Shown: positions 1 through 8,061, counted from the stretch's first letter. The stretch: DNA of 13,319 nt from Palsa-506 sp050013415 (GCA_050013415.1 JBEKFH010000089.1:1-13319); one strand, 5' to 3'. Made by a program: numbers and translations. Notes: generated from the letters alone by a model not told the origin.

Positions 1-3000
1 GCGATACCAGGACGATCCCGGCTCGGTCGACCAGGCCTGGTGGAACTTCTTCGCCGACTACCAGCCGCAGCAGCCAGACGCAGCTCCGGCACCCGCGTCC
101 CCGGCGCCACCAGTGGCCAGCACCAGGGCGCCGGCACCCGCGTCCCCGGCGCCACCAGTGGCCAGCACCAGTGCGCCGGCGCCCGCCGTCCAGCGGTCAG
201 CAGCCGCTGCGCCGGCGCCCGCCGTCCTGGCGCCCGCGTCGCCGGAGCCGGTGGTCCCCGAGTCCGCATCGACCGGCGGGAATGCCTCGGCAAACGGGAC
301 AGGCGCAGCGGGCGGGGCCGCTGCAGCGGCAGACGCCGCCAGGGAGCAGGCAGACGCCGCCAGGGAGCAGGCTGCCCCGGTGCCGGCGGACCTGCCGGCC
401 TCGGTTCCGGCGGTGCCAGCCCAGCCAGCGACCGCGCTGCGGAGCGGGGCCACCGAGATCCGCCTCCGCGGCGCCGCCGCGCGCACGGCGCAGAACATGA
501 CCGCGAGTCTCGCCGTGCCGACCGCGACAAGCGTGCGCGCGATCCCGGCGAAGCTGCTGGTCGACAACCGCATCGTGATCAACAATCACCTCAGCCGGGG
601 CCGCGGCGGCAAGGTGTCGTTTACTCACCTCATCGGCTATGCCGTGGTCAGGGCCCTGGCCGCCGCGCCGGAGATGAACAATTCCTACGCCGAGGCGGAT
701 GGCAAGCCGCTGCTTGTCGAGCCCGAGCATGTCAACCTCGGCCTCGCGATCGACGTGCAGAAGGACGACGGATCACGGCAGCTGCTGGTGCCGGGCATCA
801 AGTCCGCCGAGATGATGGATTTCCGCCAGTTCTGGATGGCGTATGAGGACGTGGTCCGCAAGGCACGGATCGCCAAGCTGACGGTCGAGGACTTCGCGGG
901 CACCACGATCAGCCTGACGAACCCGGGCACCATCGGCACCGAGCACTCGGTGCCCAGGCTGATGGCCGGGCAGGGGTGCATCGTCGGCGTCGGCGCGATG
1001 GAGTACCCGGCGGCCTATCAGGGCGCGTCGCAGGAAACGATGGCCAGGCTCGCCATCAGCAAGACCGTCACGCTGACCTCGACCTACGATCACCGGATCA
1101 TCCAGGGAGCGCAGTCCGGCGACTTCCTCAGGCTGATCCACCGGCTGCTGCTCGGCGAGGACGGCTTCTACGATGCGGTCTTCCAGGCGCTGCGGATCCC
1201 GTACGAGCCGATCCGGTGGGTCAGGGACATCCCGGCCGGGCACGAGGACGACATCAGCAAGGCCGCCCGGGTGCACGAGCTGATTCACGCCTACCGGGTG
1301 CGCGGCCACCTCATGGCGGACACCGACCCGCTGGAGTACAAGCAGCGCAAGCACCCTGACCTGGACATCAACGAGCACGGCCTGACCCTGTGGGATCTCG
1401 AGCGGGAGTTCGCGACCGGAGGATTCGGCGGATCCCCGCGGATGCGGCTGCGGGAGATTCTCGGCGTGCTGCGCGACTCGTACTGCAGGACGGTCGGCGT
1501 CGAGTACATGCACATGCAGAACCCGGAGGAACGCGCCTGGCTGCAGGAGCGGGTCGAGCGACCGCACGGCAGGGCCGAGCATGACGAGCAGATCCGCATC
1601 CTGTCCCGGCTGAACGTGGCCGAGGCGTTCGAGATGTTCCTGCAGACGAAGTTCGTCGGCCAGCGCAGGTTCTCGCTAGAGGGCGCCGAGTCGCTCATCC
1701 CGCTGCTCGACGCGGTGCTGACCGAGGCAGCCAGGCAGCACCTGGATGAGGCCGTCATCGGGATGGCCCACCGCGGCAGGCTGAACGTCCTGGCGAACAT
1801 CGTCGGGAAGTCCTATGCGCAAATCTTCCAGGAGTTCGAGGGGAACCTGGACCCGAGCACGACGCACGGATCCGGTGACGTGAAGTACCACCTGGGCGCG
1901 GACGGCGTCTACGCCACGGGTGACGCCGAGATCAAGACGTCGCTGGTGGCCAACCCGAGCCACCTGGAGGCGGTCGATCCTGTCGCCGAGGGCATCGTCC
2001 GGGCCAAGCAGGACGTCATCGACAGGGGCGAGCCCGGGTTCACCGTGCTGCCGGTCCTCATCCACGGCGATGCAGCGTTCGCCGGCCAGGGGGTCGTAGC
2101 CGAGACGCTCGAGCTGTCGCAGCTGCGCGGCTACCGGACCGGCGGCACCGTCCACATCGTGGTCAACAACCAGGTCGGCTTCACCACGGCACCGGAGTCC
2201 TCGAGGTCGAGCGTGTACAGCACGGACGTGGCCAGGACCATCCAGGCACCGATCTTCCATGTCAACGGGGACGACCCGGAGGCGGTCGCGCGAATCGGCA
2301 GGCTGGCGTTCGCCTACCGGCAGGAGTTCAGGAAAGACGTCGTCATCGACATGGTCTGCTACCGCAGGCGCGGTCACAACGAGGCCGACAACCCGTCGTT
2401 CACCCAGCCGCACATGTATGACCTGATCGACGCCAAGCGGTCGACCCGCAAGCTCTACACCGAGTCGCTCATCGGGCGCGGCGACATCACGATGGAGGAG
2501 GCCGAGCAGGCGCTCCGCGACTACCAGCTGGAGCTCGAGCGGGCCTTCAAGGAGACCAGGGACGCCGCCAGCTCACCGGCAGAGCCGGGCGCGGTGGTCA
2601 TGCCTCAGCCGGGGCTGCGGCTGCCGACCGCTCCCGACCAGACCCCCACGGCGATCACCGACGAGTCCATCAAGCGCATCATCGATACCCAGCTGACCAT
2701 GCCCGACGGCTTCACCCCGCACCCGAGGCTGGCGCCGTTGCTGCAGCGCCGCGCGACCATGGTGGCTGAGGACGCCATCGACTGGGCGACCGGTGAGCTG
2801 CTCGCTTTCGGATCCGTGCTCATCGACGGCCATACGGTGCGGCTGGTCGGGCAGGACACCCGCCGGGGCACCTTCGGGCAGCGGCACGCCGTCATCGTCG
2901 ACCGGCACACCGGGGAGGAATACACGCCGCTCCGGCAGTTCAACAGCGCGACCGTGCGGTTCCACACCTACGACTCGCTGCTGTCGGAGTTCGCCGCGGT

Positions 3001-3805
3001 GGGATTCGAGTACGGCTACTCGGTCGCCAGGCCCGATGCCCTGGTGTGCTGGGAGGCCCAGTTCGGCGATTTCATCAACGGCGCGCAGACGATCGTGGAT
3101 GAGTTCATCAGCTCCGGCGAGCAGAAGTGGGGCCAGCGCTCCGGCGTGGTACTGCTGCTGCCGCACGGCTACGAGGGCCAGGGGCCTGACCACTCGTCGG
3201 CCAGGACAGAGCGCTTCCTCGGGCTCTGCGCGCAGGACAACATGACGGTCGCCATGCCGACAACGCCCGCGAACTACTTCCATCTGCTCCGCTGGCAGGC
3301 GCTGTCCGGGCGGGTCAAGCCGCTGGTCGTCTTCACGCCCAAGTCGATGCTGCGGCTGAAGACCGCGACATCGCCCGTCGCGGCGTTTACCTCGGGGTCC
3401 TTCCGCCCGGTGCTCGGCGAGCAGCCCGGCAGCGACGACGCGGCAGTGCGGACAGTGCTGATCTGCGCCGGCAAGATCTACTATGACCTGGCCGCAAAGC
3501 GCGAGGCCGACGGGCTTACCGGCATCGCGATCGTGCGGCTGGAGCGGCTGTACCCGCTGCCTGCCGACGAGCTGCTCGCTGAGCTGTCCAGGTACCCGGG
3601 CGCCACGGAGATCCGCTGGGTCCAGGAGGAGCCTGCCAATATGGGCGGCTGGCCGCACATGGCGCTTCGGCTACCGGAGCTGCTGCGCCGGCCGATCCGG
3701 CCGGTCTCGCTGCCGCCGAGCTCGGCTCCGGCAGGCGGTTCCGCCAAGGCGCACGCGGCCGAGCACGCTGCGCTGATCGACACGGCGCTGCGCCAGGACC
3801 GCTAG
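1..3805 (+). CDS. kgd: Multifunctional 2-oxoglutarate metabolism enzyme (fused E2-like + E1 domains), 5' partial
   Basis: This enzyme decarboxylates 2-oxoglutarate with thiamine diphosphate and acts as E1 of the 2-oxoglutarate dehydrogenase complex in the cytoplasm (family knowledge). The frame is open from base 2, where the residues RYQDDPGSVDQAWWNFFADY match the short N-terminal helix of Kgd/OdhA; the true start is therefore before the window, and the ATG at 113 is internal. Next comes a Pro/Ala-rich linker (about 75-450). An E2-type acyltransferase domain (about 470-1160) carries the catalytic TYDHRIIQGA motif at 1085. The E1 part shows MAHRGRLNVL near 1763, the cofactor motif GDA (2066) to NNQ (2165), YRRRGHNEADNP near 2360, and a transketolase-like C-terminal half with GQDTRRGTFGQRH and EPANMGGWPHM. 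The 1267 visible codons fit the family length. As is usual for this fusion, I see no lipoyl domain. Regulation by the FHA protein GarA is known in relatives but cannot be judged here. Confidence 0.97.
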   Translation, partial: RYQDDPGSVDQAWWNFFADYQPQQPDAAPAPASPAPPVASTRAPAPASPAPPVASTSAPAPAVQRSAAAAPAPAVLAPASPEPVVPESASTGGNASANGTGAAGGAAAAADAAREQADAAREQAAPVPADLPASVPAVPAQPATALRSGATEIRLRGAAARTAQNMTASLAVPTATSVRAIPAKLLVDNRIVINNHLSRGRGGKVSFTHLIGYAVVRALAAAPEMNNSYAEADGKPLLVEPEHVNLGLAIDVQKDDGSRQLLVPGIKSAEMMDFRQFWMAYEDVVRKARIAKLTVEDFAGTTISLTNPGTIGTEHSVPRLMAGQGCIVGVGAMEYPAAYQGASQETMARLAISKTVTLTSTYDHRIIQGAQSGDFLRLIHRLLLGEDGFYDAVFQALRIPYEPIRWVRDIPAGHEDDISKAARVHELIHAYRVRGHLMADTDPLEYKQRKHPDLDINEHGLTLWDLEREFATGGFGGSPRMRLREILGVLRDSYCRTVGVEYMHMQNPEERAWLQERVERPHGRAEHDEQIRILSRLNVAEAFEMFLQTKFVGQRRFSLEGAESLIPLLDAVLTEAARQHLDEAVIGMAHRGRLNVLANIVGKSYAQIFQEFEGNLDPSTTHGSGDVKYHLGADGVYATGDAEIKTSLVANPSHLEAVDPVAEGIVRAKQDVIDRGEPGFTVLPVLIHGDAAFAGQGVVAETLELSQLRGYRTGGTVHIVVNNQVGFTTAPESSRSSVYSTDVARTIQAPIFHVNGDDPEAVARIGRLAFAYRQEFRKDVVIDMVCYRRRGHNEADNPSFTQPHMYDLIDAKRSTRKLYTESLIGRGDITMEEAEQALRDYQLELERAFKETRDAASSPAEPGAVVMPQPGLRLPTAPDQTPTAITDESIKRIIDTQLTMPDGFTPHPRLAPLLQRRATMVAEDAIDWATGELLAFGSVLIDGHTVRLVGQDTRRGTFGQRHAVIVDRHTGEEYTPLRQFNSATVRFHTYDSLLSEFAAVGFEYGYSVARPDALVCWEAQFGDFINGAQTIVDEFISSGEQKWGQRSGVVLLLPHGYEGQGPDHSSARTERFLGLCAQDNMTVAMPTTPANYFHLLRWQALSGRVKPLVVFTPKSMLRLKTATSPVAAFTSGSFRPVLGEQPGSDDAAVRTVLICAGKIYYDLAAKREADGLTGIAIVRLERLYPLPADELLAELSRYPGATEIRWVQEEPANMGGWPHMALRLPELLRRPIRPVSLPPSSAPAGGSAKAHAAEHAALIDTALRQDR
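86..175 (+). repeat. Two tandem 45-bp repeats in the kgd linker
   Basis: Bases 86-130 and 131-175 are nearly identical and encode PAPASPAPPVASTRA and PAPASPAPPVASTSA, followed by a decayed third start (PAPAV). The period is a multiple of three, so copy-number change would alter only the length of the flexible linker before the E2-like domain. Confidence 0.9.
329..370 (+). repeat. Two tandem 21-bp repeats in the kgd linker
   Basis: Bases 329-349 and 350-370 are identical 21-bp units encoding ADAAREQ twice, giving an Ala-rich charged helix-prone stretch between the Pro-rich linker and the E2-like domain. The repeat is in frame and is part of kgd. Confidence 0.85.
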
Positions 3806-3808
3806 CCG

Positions 3809-3985
3809 ATGTATTTCACCGACCGCGGCATAGAGGAACTGGCGGACCGGCGCGGCGACGACGAGGTTACGCTGGGGTGGCTGGCCGAGCGGATGCGCGA
3901 GTTCGTCGATCTCAGCCCCGAGTCCGCGGTGCCGGTCGACCGGCTCGCGAGCTGGCTGGCGCGGATTGACGAGGACGACGAGTAG
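3809..3985 (+). CDS. Small acidic DUF6104-like protein downstream of kgd
   Basis: A 58-residue product beginning MYFTDRGIEELADRRGDDEV and ending ARIDEDDE. I recognise it as the small DUF6104-type protein seen beside kgd in actinobacteria; its function is not known to me. It starts three bases after the kgd stop, so it is almost certainly co-transcribed and probably translationally coupled. A weak ribosome-binding site (CAGGA, 3794-3798) lies inside the last kgd codons. The protein is rich in Asp and Glu with three Trp/Tyr-type aromatic positions in a likely helical fold (TLGWLAERMREF and VDRLASWLARI). There is no signal peptide or membrane segment. The fixed position next to kgd suggests a role linked to that enzyme, but this is inference. 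Confidence 0.85.
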   Translation: MYFTDRGIEELADRRGDDEVTLGWLAERMREFVDLSPESAVPVDRLASWLARIDEDDE

Positions 3986-4027
3986 CGCGGGCCGGCTGGC
4001 GGGCACGGGAGCACGCTGGCCAATTCG

Positions 4028-4073
4028 CGATACATCTTGACTTTCGGATGACACGACATATCGTCAGTATCGT
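4028..4073 (+). promoter_or_regulatory. Candidate promoter and PadR operator for the DUF4097-padR unit
   Basis: TTGACT (4037-4042) followed after 16 bases by TATCGT (4059-4064) is a plausible -35/-10 pair. TATCGT is repeated at 4068-4073, and an inverted CGATA lies at 4028-4032, so three TATCG half-sites surround the promoter; ACGACATATCGT (4053-4064) is an imperfect palindrome. PadR proteins often repress their own operon, so binding here by the downstream PadR is a reasonable inference, not shown. Confidence 0.4.
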
Positions 4074-4118
4074 TGGCGTCCGCGGAGCCAAGCCGCCAGC
4101 AAGGCGCCGGCCGGCCGG

Positions 4119-4238
4119 GAACAGGCGGCCCAGGAGCGGGCGGCCCAGGAGCAGGCGGCCCAGGAGCAGGCGGCCCAGGAGCGGGCGGCCCAGGAGCAGG
4201 CGGCCCAGGAACAGGCGGCCCAGGAGCGGGCGGCCCAG
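4119..4238 (+). repeat. Eight tandem copies of a 15-bp repeat in the DUF4097 leader
   Basis: Eight contiguous 15-bp units of the form GARCRGGCGGCCCAG run from 4119 to 4238, a ninth starting and decaying at 4239. In the frame of the downstream gene they spell E(Q/R)AAQ. No frame of the unit contains a stop, which explains several spurious overlapping reading frames here. The last unit leads into the ribosome-binding site. Confidence 0.92.
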
Positions 4239-4256
4239 GAGCGAGAAGGAGGCACG

Positions 4257-5093
4257 ATGCCGCGCTGGATCATCGACGCCCCGAAGGTTCTCGAGTTCGA
4301 CGGCGTCGCGGCGCTGCGGGTCCGGGTCATCTCCGGCACCGTCGCGGTTCTCGCGTCCGATGCCGGGCCAGCCGTCGATGTCGCCAGCCTGGCGGGCCAG
4401 CCGCTGCTGATCAGTCATGAGGCAGGCATCCTGACGGTCAGCTACGAGGATCTGTCCTGGGACGGACTGCTCGGCTGGCTGCGCCCGCAGCGGCATTCCG
4501 CTGACGTCACGATCACCGTGCCGCGTGGCTGCCCGACGCAGCTCGGCGTCGTGAACGCCAGCGCCATCGTGTCCGGAATCTCGGCGAATGTCTCCATCAA
4601 GAGCGTATCCGGCGACATCACGCTCGATAGCGTGAGCGGCAAGGTGGACGCGAAGACCGTGTCCGGCGACCTGGAGGCGCGCGGGCTGGACGGCGGCGTC
4701 ACGTTCAACTCGGTGTCCGGGGACCTGACGCTGGCCGGAGGATCCGTGCAGGAGCTTGACGCGAAGACCGTCAGCGGGAAGGTCACCGCCGACGTCGGCC
4801 TGCGGCCCGGCGGCGCCCTCCGGGTCACCACGGTCTCCGGTGAGGTGGCAGTCAGGCTGCCGGCCGGAACCAGCGCGGAGGTGGATCTCCGGTCCACCTC
4901 GGGCAAGGTGCGGACCGGGTTCGACGATCTGCAGTCTGCCCGGGGCCCGGGCTCCAGCACCGTGGCCGGGACGCTCGGTGACGGCGCGGGAAGGATAACC
5001 GTCACGACCCTGTCCGCGCCCGTCACGCTGCTCCAGCGGGGGCAGCCGCCGTGTCCGGCAGATACGCCAGGCGGCCCGGCGGGTGAGGCCTGA
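4257..5093 (+). CDS. DUF4097-family beta-strand-repeat protein
   Basis: A 278-residue protein of the DUF4097 / putative adhesin type. From about residue 105 to 217 it carries regularly spaced beta-strand units built around VSG: KSVSGD, DSVSGK, KTVSGD, NSVSGD, KTVSGK, TTVSGE and RSTSGK, the signature of a parallel beta-solenoid. The N-terminal 90 residues form a strand-rich cap. There is no signal peptide, membrane helix or catalytic motif, so the product looks cytoplasmic. The ATG at 4257 is chosen because AAGGAGG (4246-4252) sits four bases before it. The gene overlaps padR by one base (TGATG), a translational-coupling arrangement, and DUF4097 genes are commonly paired with regulators. The biochemical role of the family is unknown; sensing or envelope-stress functions are guesses. 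The open frame continues upstream through the 15-bp repeats but has no usable start codon there. Confidence 0.88.
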   Translation: MPRWIIDAPKVLEFDGVAALRVRVISGTVAVLASDAGPAVDVASLAGQPLLISHEAGILTVSYEDLSWDGLLGWLRPQRHSADVTITVPRGCPTQLGVVNASAIVSGISANVSIKSVSGDITLDSVSGKVDAKTVSGDLEARGLDGGVTFNSVSGDLTLAGGSVQELDAKTVSGKVTADVGLRPGGALRVTTVSGEVAVRLPAGTSAEVDLRSTSGKVRTGFDDLQSARGPGSSTVAGTLGDGAGRITVTTLSAPVTLLQRGQPPCPADTPGGPAGEA

Positions 5094-6352
5094 TGAGCCC
5101 GGTCTTCCGGCACGGCCGGCTCCGGCTTTACCTGCTCAAGCTGCTCGATGAGGCGCCCCGGCATGGCTACGAGGTCATCCGGCTGCTGCAGGACCGTTTC
5201 ATGGGTGTCTACGCCCCGTCCCCGGGCACCATCTATCCCCGGCTGGCCAGGCTGGAGGAAGAGGGGCTGGTCACCCACGACGAGGTGGACGGCAAGAAGG
5301 TGTACCGGATCACCGACAAGGGCCGCGAGGAGATCCGGGGCAGGCTCGATGACCTGGCGGACCTTGAGGAGGAGATCACCGAGTCAGTCAGGGATATTGC
5401 GCGGGAGGTCACCGAGGACGTCCGGGATACTGTCCGGAACCTCCGGGAGGAGCTGACCGCGGCGTCACGCGAGGTAAGGGACGGCAGGGAGCGGGCCCGC
5501 GACGCCGCGCGGGAGCAGGCCAGGAGGGCCCGCGATGAAGTGCGGGACAGCGCCAGGCAGGCGCGGGACGAACTGCACGGCGAATCCAGCGTCACGAGCG
5601 GCGGCAGCCCTCGTGACCAGGCTGGCGACCCCGCGGGCGGCGTCGCCGAAGGGACCAGGCGCGCCGGCAGGCCTGCGCAGTCCGGCGATGGCACGGAGAC
5701 CGCCGGCGGCACCGGGGGCCGTGACGGCGGCACGGGAGGCTACGGCCGTGGCGCTGGAGGCCGTGGCGGCAGGGAATCGGCTGGCAGCCGCGCGCGGGCG
5801 GGCGGCGGCAGGGACCGGCCCGGCGGAGAGGAACGGGGCGAGCGGCCGGGCTGGCAGGAGTGGCCGGGCTGGACCGGCTGGGCCAGCCGGACGGGCTGGC
5901 GCGGCTGGCCTGACGCGGCGGGCCGGCCAGGACGCGCCGGCCGGCCAGGCACCGGCCAGCCAGGCACCGGCCAGCCAGGCACCGGCCAGCCAGGCACCGG
6001 CCGGTCAGGCACGGACAGGCCAGGCGCCGGCCGGCCGGACGCTGGCATGTTCAGGGACCTGGAGCGGATGGGGCTCGACTTCGCCAGGGAACTCATGGCC
6101 GCCTCGTGGCGGACTGATGCCTTCGGGGCGGATGCCCTCACCGATCTTCGCGTCATCCTTGAGGACACGCTGACCAGGATCAAGGACGAGGTCTTCGGCA
6201 CCGCCGGCCCCTGGTCGGCCGAGACGGACAAAGAAGGCGCAAGCCCCGCGGACGGCAAGAGCGGCGAGAGCGGCGCGGGCCCCGGCGGCGAAGGCGGCGA
6301 GGCTGGCGCCGAAGACGAGACCGGCGGCTCCGCGAGCACGGAAGGTAACTAG
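5093..6352 (+). CDS. PadR-family transcriptional regulator with long low-complexity extension
   Basis: Residues 1-80 are a PadR winged helix-turn-helix: HGYEVIRLLQDRF, then SPGTIYPRLARLEEEGLV and the wing VDGKKVYRITDKGREEI. Residues about 80-165 form a highly charged, Arg/Glu-rich helical stretch likely to be a coiled coil in the dimer. Residues about 165-318 are Gly/Arg/Ser/Pro-rich and look disordered, including six 5-residue repeats (285-314). A second helical patch (MFRDLERMGLDFARELMAAS, residue 319 on) precedes an acidic Gly/Glu tail. At 419 residues it is far longer than classical PadR proteins (about 100-180), although long actinobacterial forms with such tails exist. It starts inside the stop codon of the DUF4097 gene, so the two are coupled; repression of its own operon is likely by family precedent. 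The stop TAG lies at the junction with the insertion sequence but is preserved. Confidence 0.92.
   Translation: MSPVFRHGRLRLYLLKLLDEAPRHGYEVIRLLQDRFMGVYAPSPGTIYPRLARLEEEGLVTHDEVDGKKVYRITDKGREEIRGRLDDLADLEEEITESVRDIAREVTEDVRDTVRNLREELTAASREVRDGRERARDAAREQARRARDEVRDSARQARDELHGESSVTSGGSPRDQAGDPAGGVAEGTRRAGRPAQSGDGTETAGGTGGRDGGTGGYGRGAGGRGGRESAGSRARAGGGRDRPGGEERGERPGWQEWPGWTGWASRTGWRGWPDAAGRPGRAGRPGTGQPGTGQPGTGQPGTGRSGTDRPGAGRPDAGMFRDLERMGLDFARELMAASWRTDAFGADALTDLRVILEDTLTRIKDEVFGTAGPWSAETDKEGASPADGKSGESGAGPGGEGGEAGAEDETGGSASTEGN
5945..6034 (+). repeat. Six 15-bp tandem repeats in padR
   Basis: Units start at 5945, 5960, 5975, 5990, 6005 and 6020. The first three are identical (CCAGGCACCGGCCAG) and the last three diverged. 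They encode PGTGQ, PGTGQ, PGTGQ, PGTGR, SGTDR and PGAGR in the disordered linker of the PadR protein, so gain or loss of units keeps the frame. Confidence 0.9.
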
Positions 6353-6371
6353 AGCGCCGGTCAAGTAGCGG
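6353..6371 (+). repeat. IS left terminal inverted repeat
   Basis: Nineteen bases perfectly complementary to the right end at 8043-8061; the match stops after base 6371 (GGCC on the left against TCAG on the right, read inward). Confidence 0.9.
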
Positions 6372-6470
6372 GGCCGGGTTTCGTCGTGGCCCTGGCTGGT
6401 GGTGGTCACTTGTGCTACTTCCTGTTCGTAGCGGTGGTGGGGTTCCGTGTGCGAGCAGGGAGGTAGGTCG

Positions 6471-8042
6471 ATGCGTCCTGTGGTGTGGCGTCCGCCGGTG
6501 GAGCCGTCGGCGGCGGAGCAGTTGGTGATCAAGGCGGTGCGGCGGGCGAAGCTGTTCGTGTTCTTGCGGGAGCACCGGCATGAGCTGTTCGACGAGGAGT
6601 TCCAGGCGGAGCTGGCCGCGACGTACGCGGACAGCCCGAAGGGGCAGCCGCCGGTGCCGCCGGCCCGGTTAGCGCTGGCCACGATCCTGCAGGCCTACGC
6701 CGGGGTGTCCGATGATGAGGTGATCGAGGCGACGGTGATGGACCGGCGCTGGCAGCTGGTGCTGGACTGCATGGACGCCGGCCAGCCGCCGTTTTCCAAG
6801 GGCACTCTGGTGGGGTTCCGGAAGCGGCTGATCGAGGCGGACCTGGACCGTGCGCTGGTCGAGCGGTCGGTGGCGCTGGCGGCGCGGACGGGAGGGTTCG
6901 GCGCGCGGGCGCTGCGGGCGGCGCTGGATTCCTCTCCGTTGTGGGGGGCGGGCCGGGTGGAGGACACGATCAACTTAATGGGACACGCCCTGCGCAAGGC
7001 CCTGGGCGTGATCGCGGTCGCGCAGGGGAGGGGGCAGGCCGCAGGGACCGCCATCGTGGCGGCGCAGGCGGGCGTGCCGGAACTGGGCGCCTCCAGCCTG
7101 AAGGCGGCGCTGGACCGGGACTGGGACGATCCGGCCGCCCGGGACCTGGCCCTGGGCGAGGTGCTGGGCTTCCTGGATCAGGTGGAGGCGTTCGCCGCCG
7201 GACATTACGGCGGCCAGGCCGCGGCGGCGGTGGCGGTCGCCCGCCAGGTCCGCGACCAGGACGTGGACTACTCCGGGGCGGCGCCGTCGCTGCGCCGCGG
7301 GGTCGCCCGTGACCGGCGGATCAGCGTCGAGGACGGCCAGATGCGGCACGGCCGCAAGAGCAGGTCCCTGCGCACCGGCGGCTACAAGCGCCACGTGCTC
7401 CGCGACCTGGACACCGGCCTGATCCCCGCGGTCGGCATCACGCCGGCGAACCGGCCCGAGGCGGAGGTTACCGGCGGCATCGCCGCTGACCTGCAGGCCG
7501 CCGGCCGGACGCTGGCCGAGCTGCACATCGACCGCGCCTACCTGTCCTCGGACCTCGTCCGTGACCGCGGGCCGGACCTGACCGTCTACTGCAAGGCGTG
7601 GCGGGTGCGCAACACCGGCGGCCGGTTCGCCAAAGGCGAATTCAGCATCGACTTCGGCGCCGGGCAGCTGACCTGCCCCGCGGGGGTGAGCATGCCGTTC
7701 GGGCCCGGCCAGACCGTCCGCTTCCCCAAACGCGCCTGCGCGGCCTGCCCGCTCCGGGCCCGCTGCACCACCAGCAGCAACGGGCGCAGCGTCGCCATCC
7801 ACCCCGATGAGGCGCTGCTCGCCGAGCTCCGCGAGCGCCAGGCCACTCCCGAAGGCCGCGCGAAGCTACGCGAGCGCGTCAAGATCGAGCACGCCCTCGC
7901 CCACGTCGGCCACTGGCAAGGCCGCCGGGCCCGCTACAGAGGCACCCGCAAGAACCTGTTCGACCTGCGCCGCGTCGCCGTCGTCCACAACCTCCACGTC
8001 ATCGCACGCCAGCCCGCCGGTGACTACCGGCTGGCAGCCTGA
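6471..8042 (+). CDS. IS1182-family DDE transposase
   Basis: A 523-residue transposase that would cut and join the ends of the surrounding element. The N-terminal part (LFVFLREHRHELFDEEFQAEL, then PPVPPARLALATILQAYAGV) is the DUF772-type region of IS5/IS1182-like enzymes. Candidate catalytic acidic residues are the Asp in ALDSSPLWGAGRVEDT, the Asp in LHIDRAYLSSDLV and the Glu in RVKIEHALAHVGHWQGRRARY, followed by the typical end KNLFDLRRVAVVHNLHVI. A Cys cluster (CAACPLRARC) precedes the last block, as is common in this family. The ATG at 6471 is preferred over the in-frame GTG at 6447 because AGGGAGGT (6457-6464) is well spaced before it. The stop lies one base before the right inverted repeat. 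I see no frameshift. Confidence 0.94.
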   Translation: MRPVVWRPPVEPSAAEQLVIKAVRRAKLFVFLREHRHELFDEEFQAELAATYADSPKGQPPVPPARLALATILQAYAGVSDDEVIEATVMDRRWQLVLDCMDAGQPPFSKGTLVGFRKRLIEADLDRALVERSVALAARTGGFGARALRAALDSSPLWGAGRVEDTINLMGHALRKALGVIAVAQGRGQAAGTAIVAAQAGVPELGASSLKAALDRDWDDPAARDLALGEVLGFLDQVEAFAAGHYGGQAAAAVAVARQVRDQDVDYSGAAPSLRRGVARDRRISVEDGQMRHGRKSRSLRTGGYKRHVLRDLDTGLIPAVGITPANRPEAEVTGGIAADLQAAGRTLAELHIDRAYLSSDLVRDRGPDLTVYCKAWRVRNTGGRFAKGEFSIDFGAGQLTCPAGVSMPFGPGQTVRFPKRACAACPLRARCTTSSNGRSVAIHPDEALLAELRERQATPEGRAKLRERVKIEHALAHVGHWQGRRARYRGTRKNLFDLRRVAVVHNLHVIARQPAGDYRLAA

Positions 8043-8061
8043 CCGCTACTTGACCGGCGCT
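8043..8061 (-). repeat. IS right terminal inverted repeat
   Basis: Exact reverse complement of the left end at 6353-6371. It begins immediately after the transposase stop codon (8040-8042). Confidence 0.9.

Larger units (their letters stand above)
6353..8061 (+). mobile_element. IS1182-family insertion sequence (1709 bp), apparently intact
   Basis: The left end AGCGCCGGTCAAGTAGCGG (6353-6371) is the exact reverse complement of 8043-8061, giving perfect 19-bp terminal inverted repeats. CTAG flanks both ends (6349-6352 and 8062-8065), consistent with a 4-bp target duplication. Because CTAG is itself a palindrome, the boundary could be shifted by one or two bases (for example a TA duplication with longer repeats). 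The single transposase gene fills the element and looks undamaged, which together with perfect ends suggests a recent insertion. Confidence 0.9.

Noticed and set aside
2573..3658. 361-codon minus-strand frame opposite kgd
   Set aside because: It is entirely antisense to conserved E1 sequence and has no motif or ribosome-binding site support.
4119..4238. CRISPR-like array
   Set aside because: Units are contiguous 15-bp tandem copies with no spacers.
4073..4420. Collagen-like (GGPGA)n frame and the Arg-rich frame from 4048
   Set aside because: Both are alternative readings of the stop-free 15-bp repeat, run into the DUF4097 gene out of frame, and lack a good ribosome-binding site; the 4048 start lies in the promoter/operator.
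4028..8061. DUF4097-PadR pair plus insertion sequence as a new defence or mobile system
   Set aside because: The pair is a recurrent actinobacterial arrangement, no nuclease, helicase or toxin-like domain is present, and the insertion sequence ends are precise, so it is an independent insertion.
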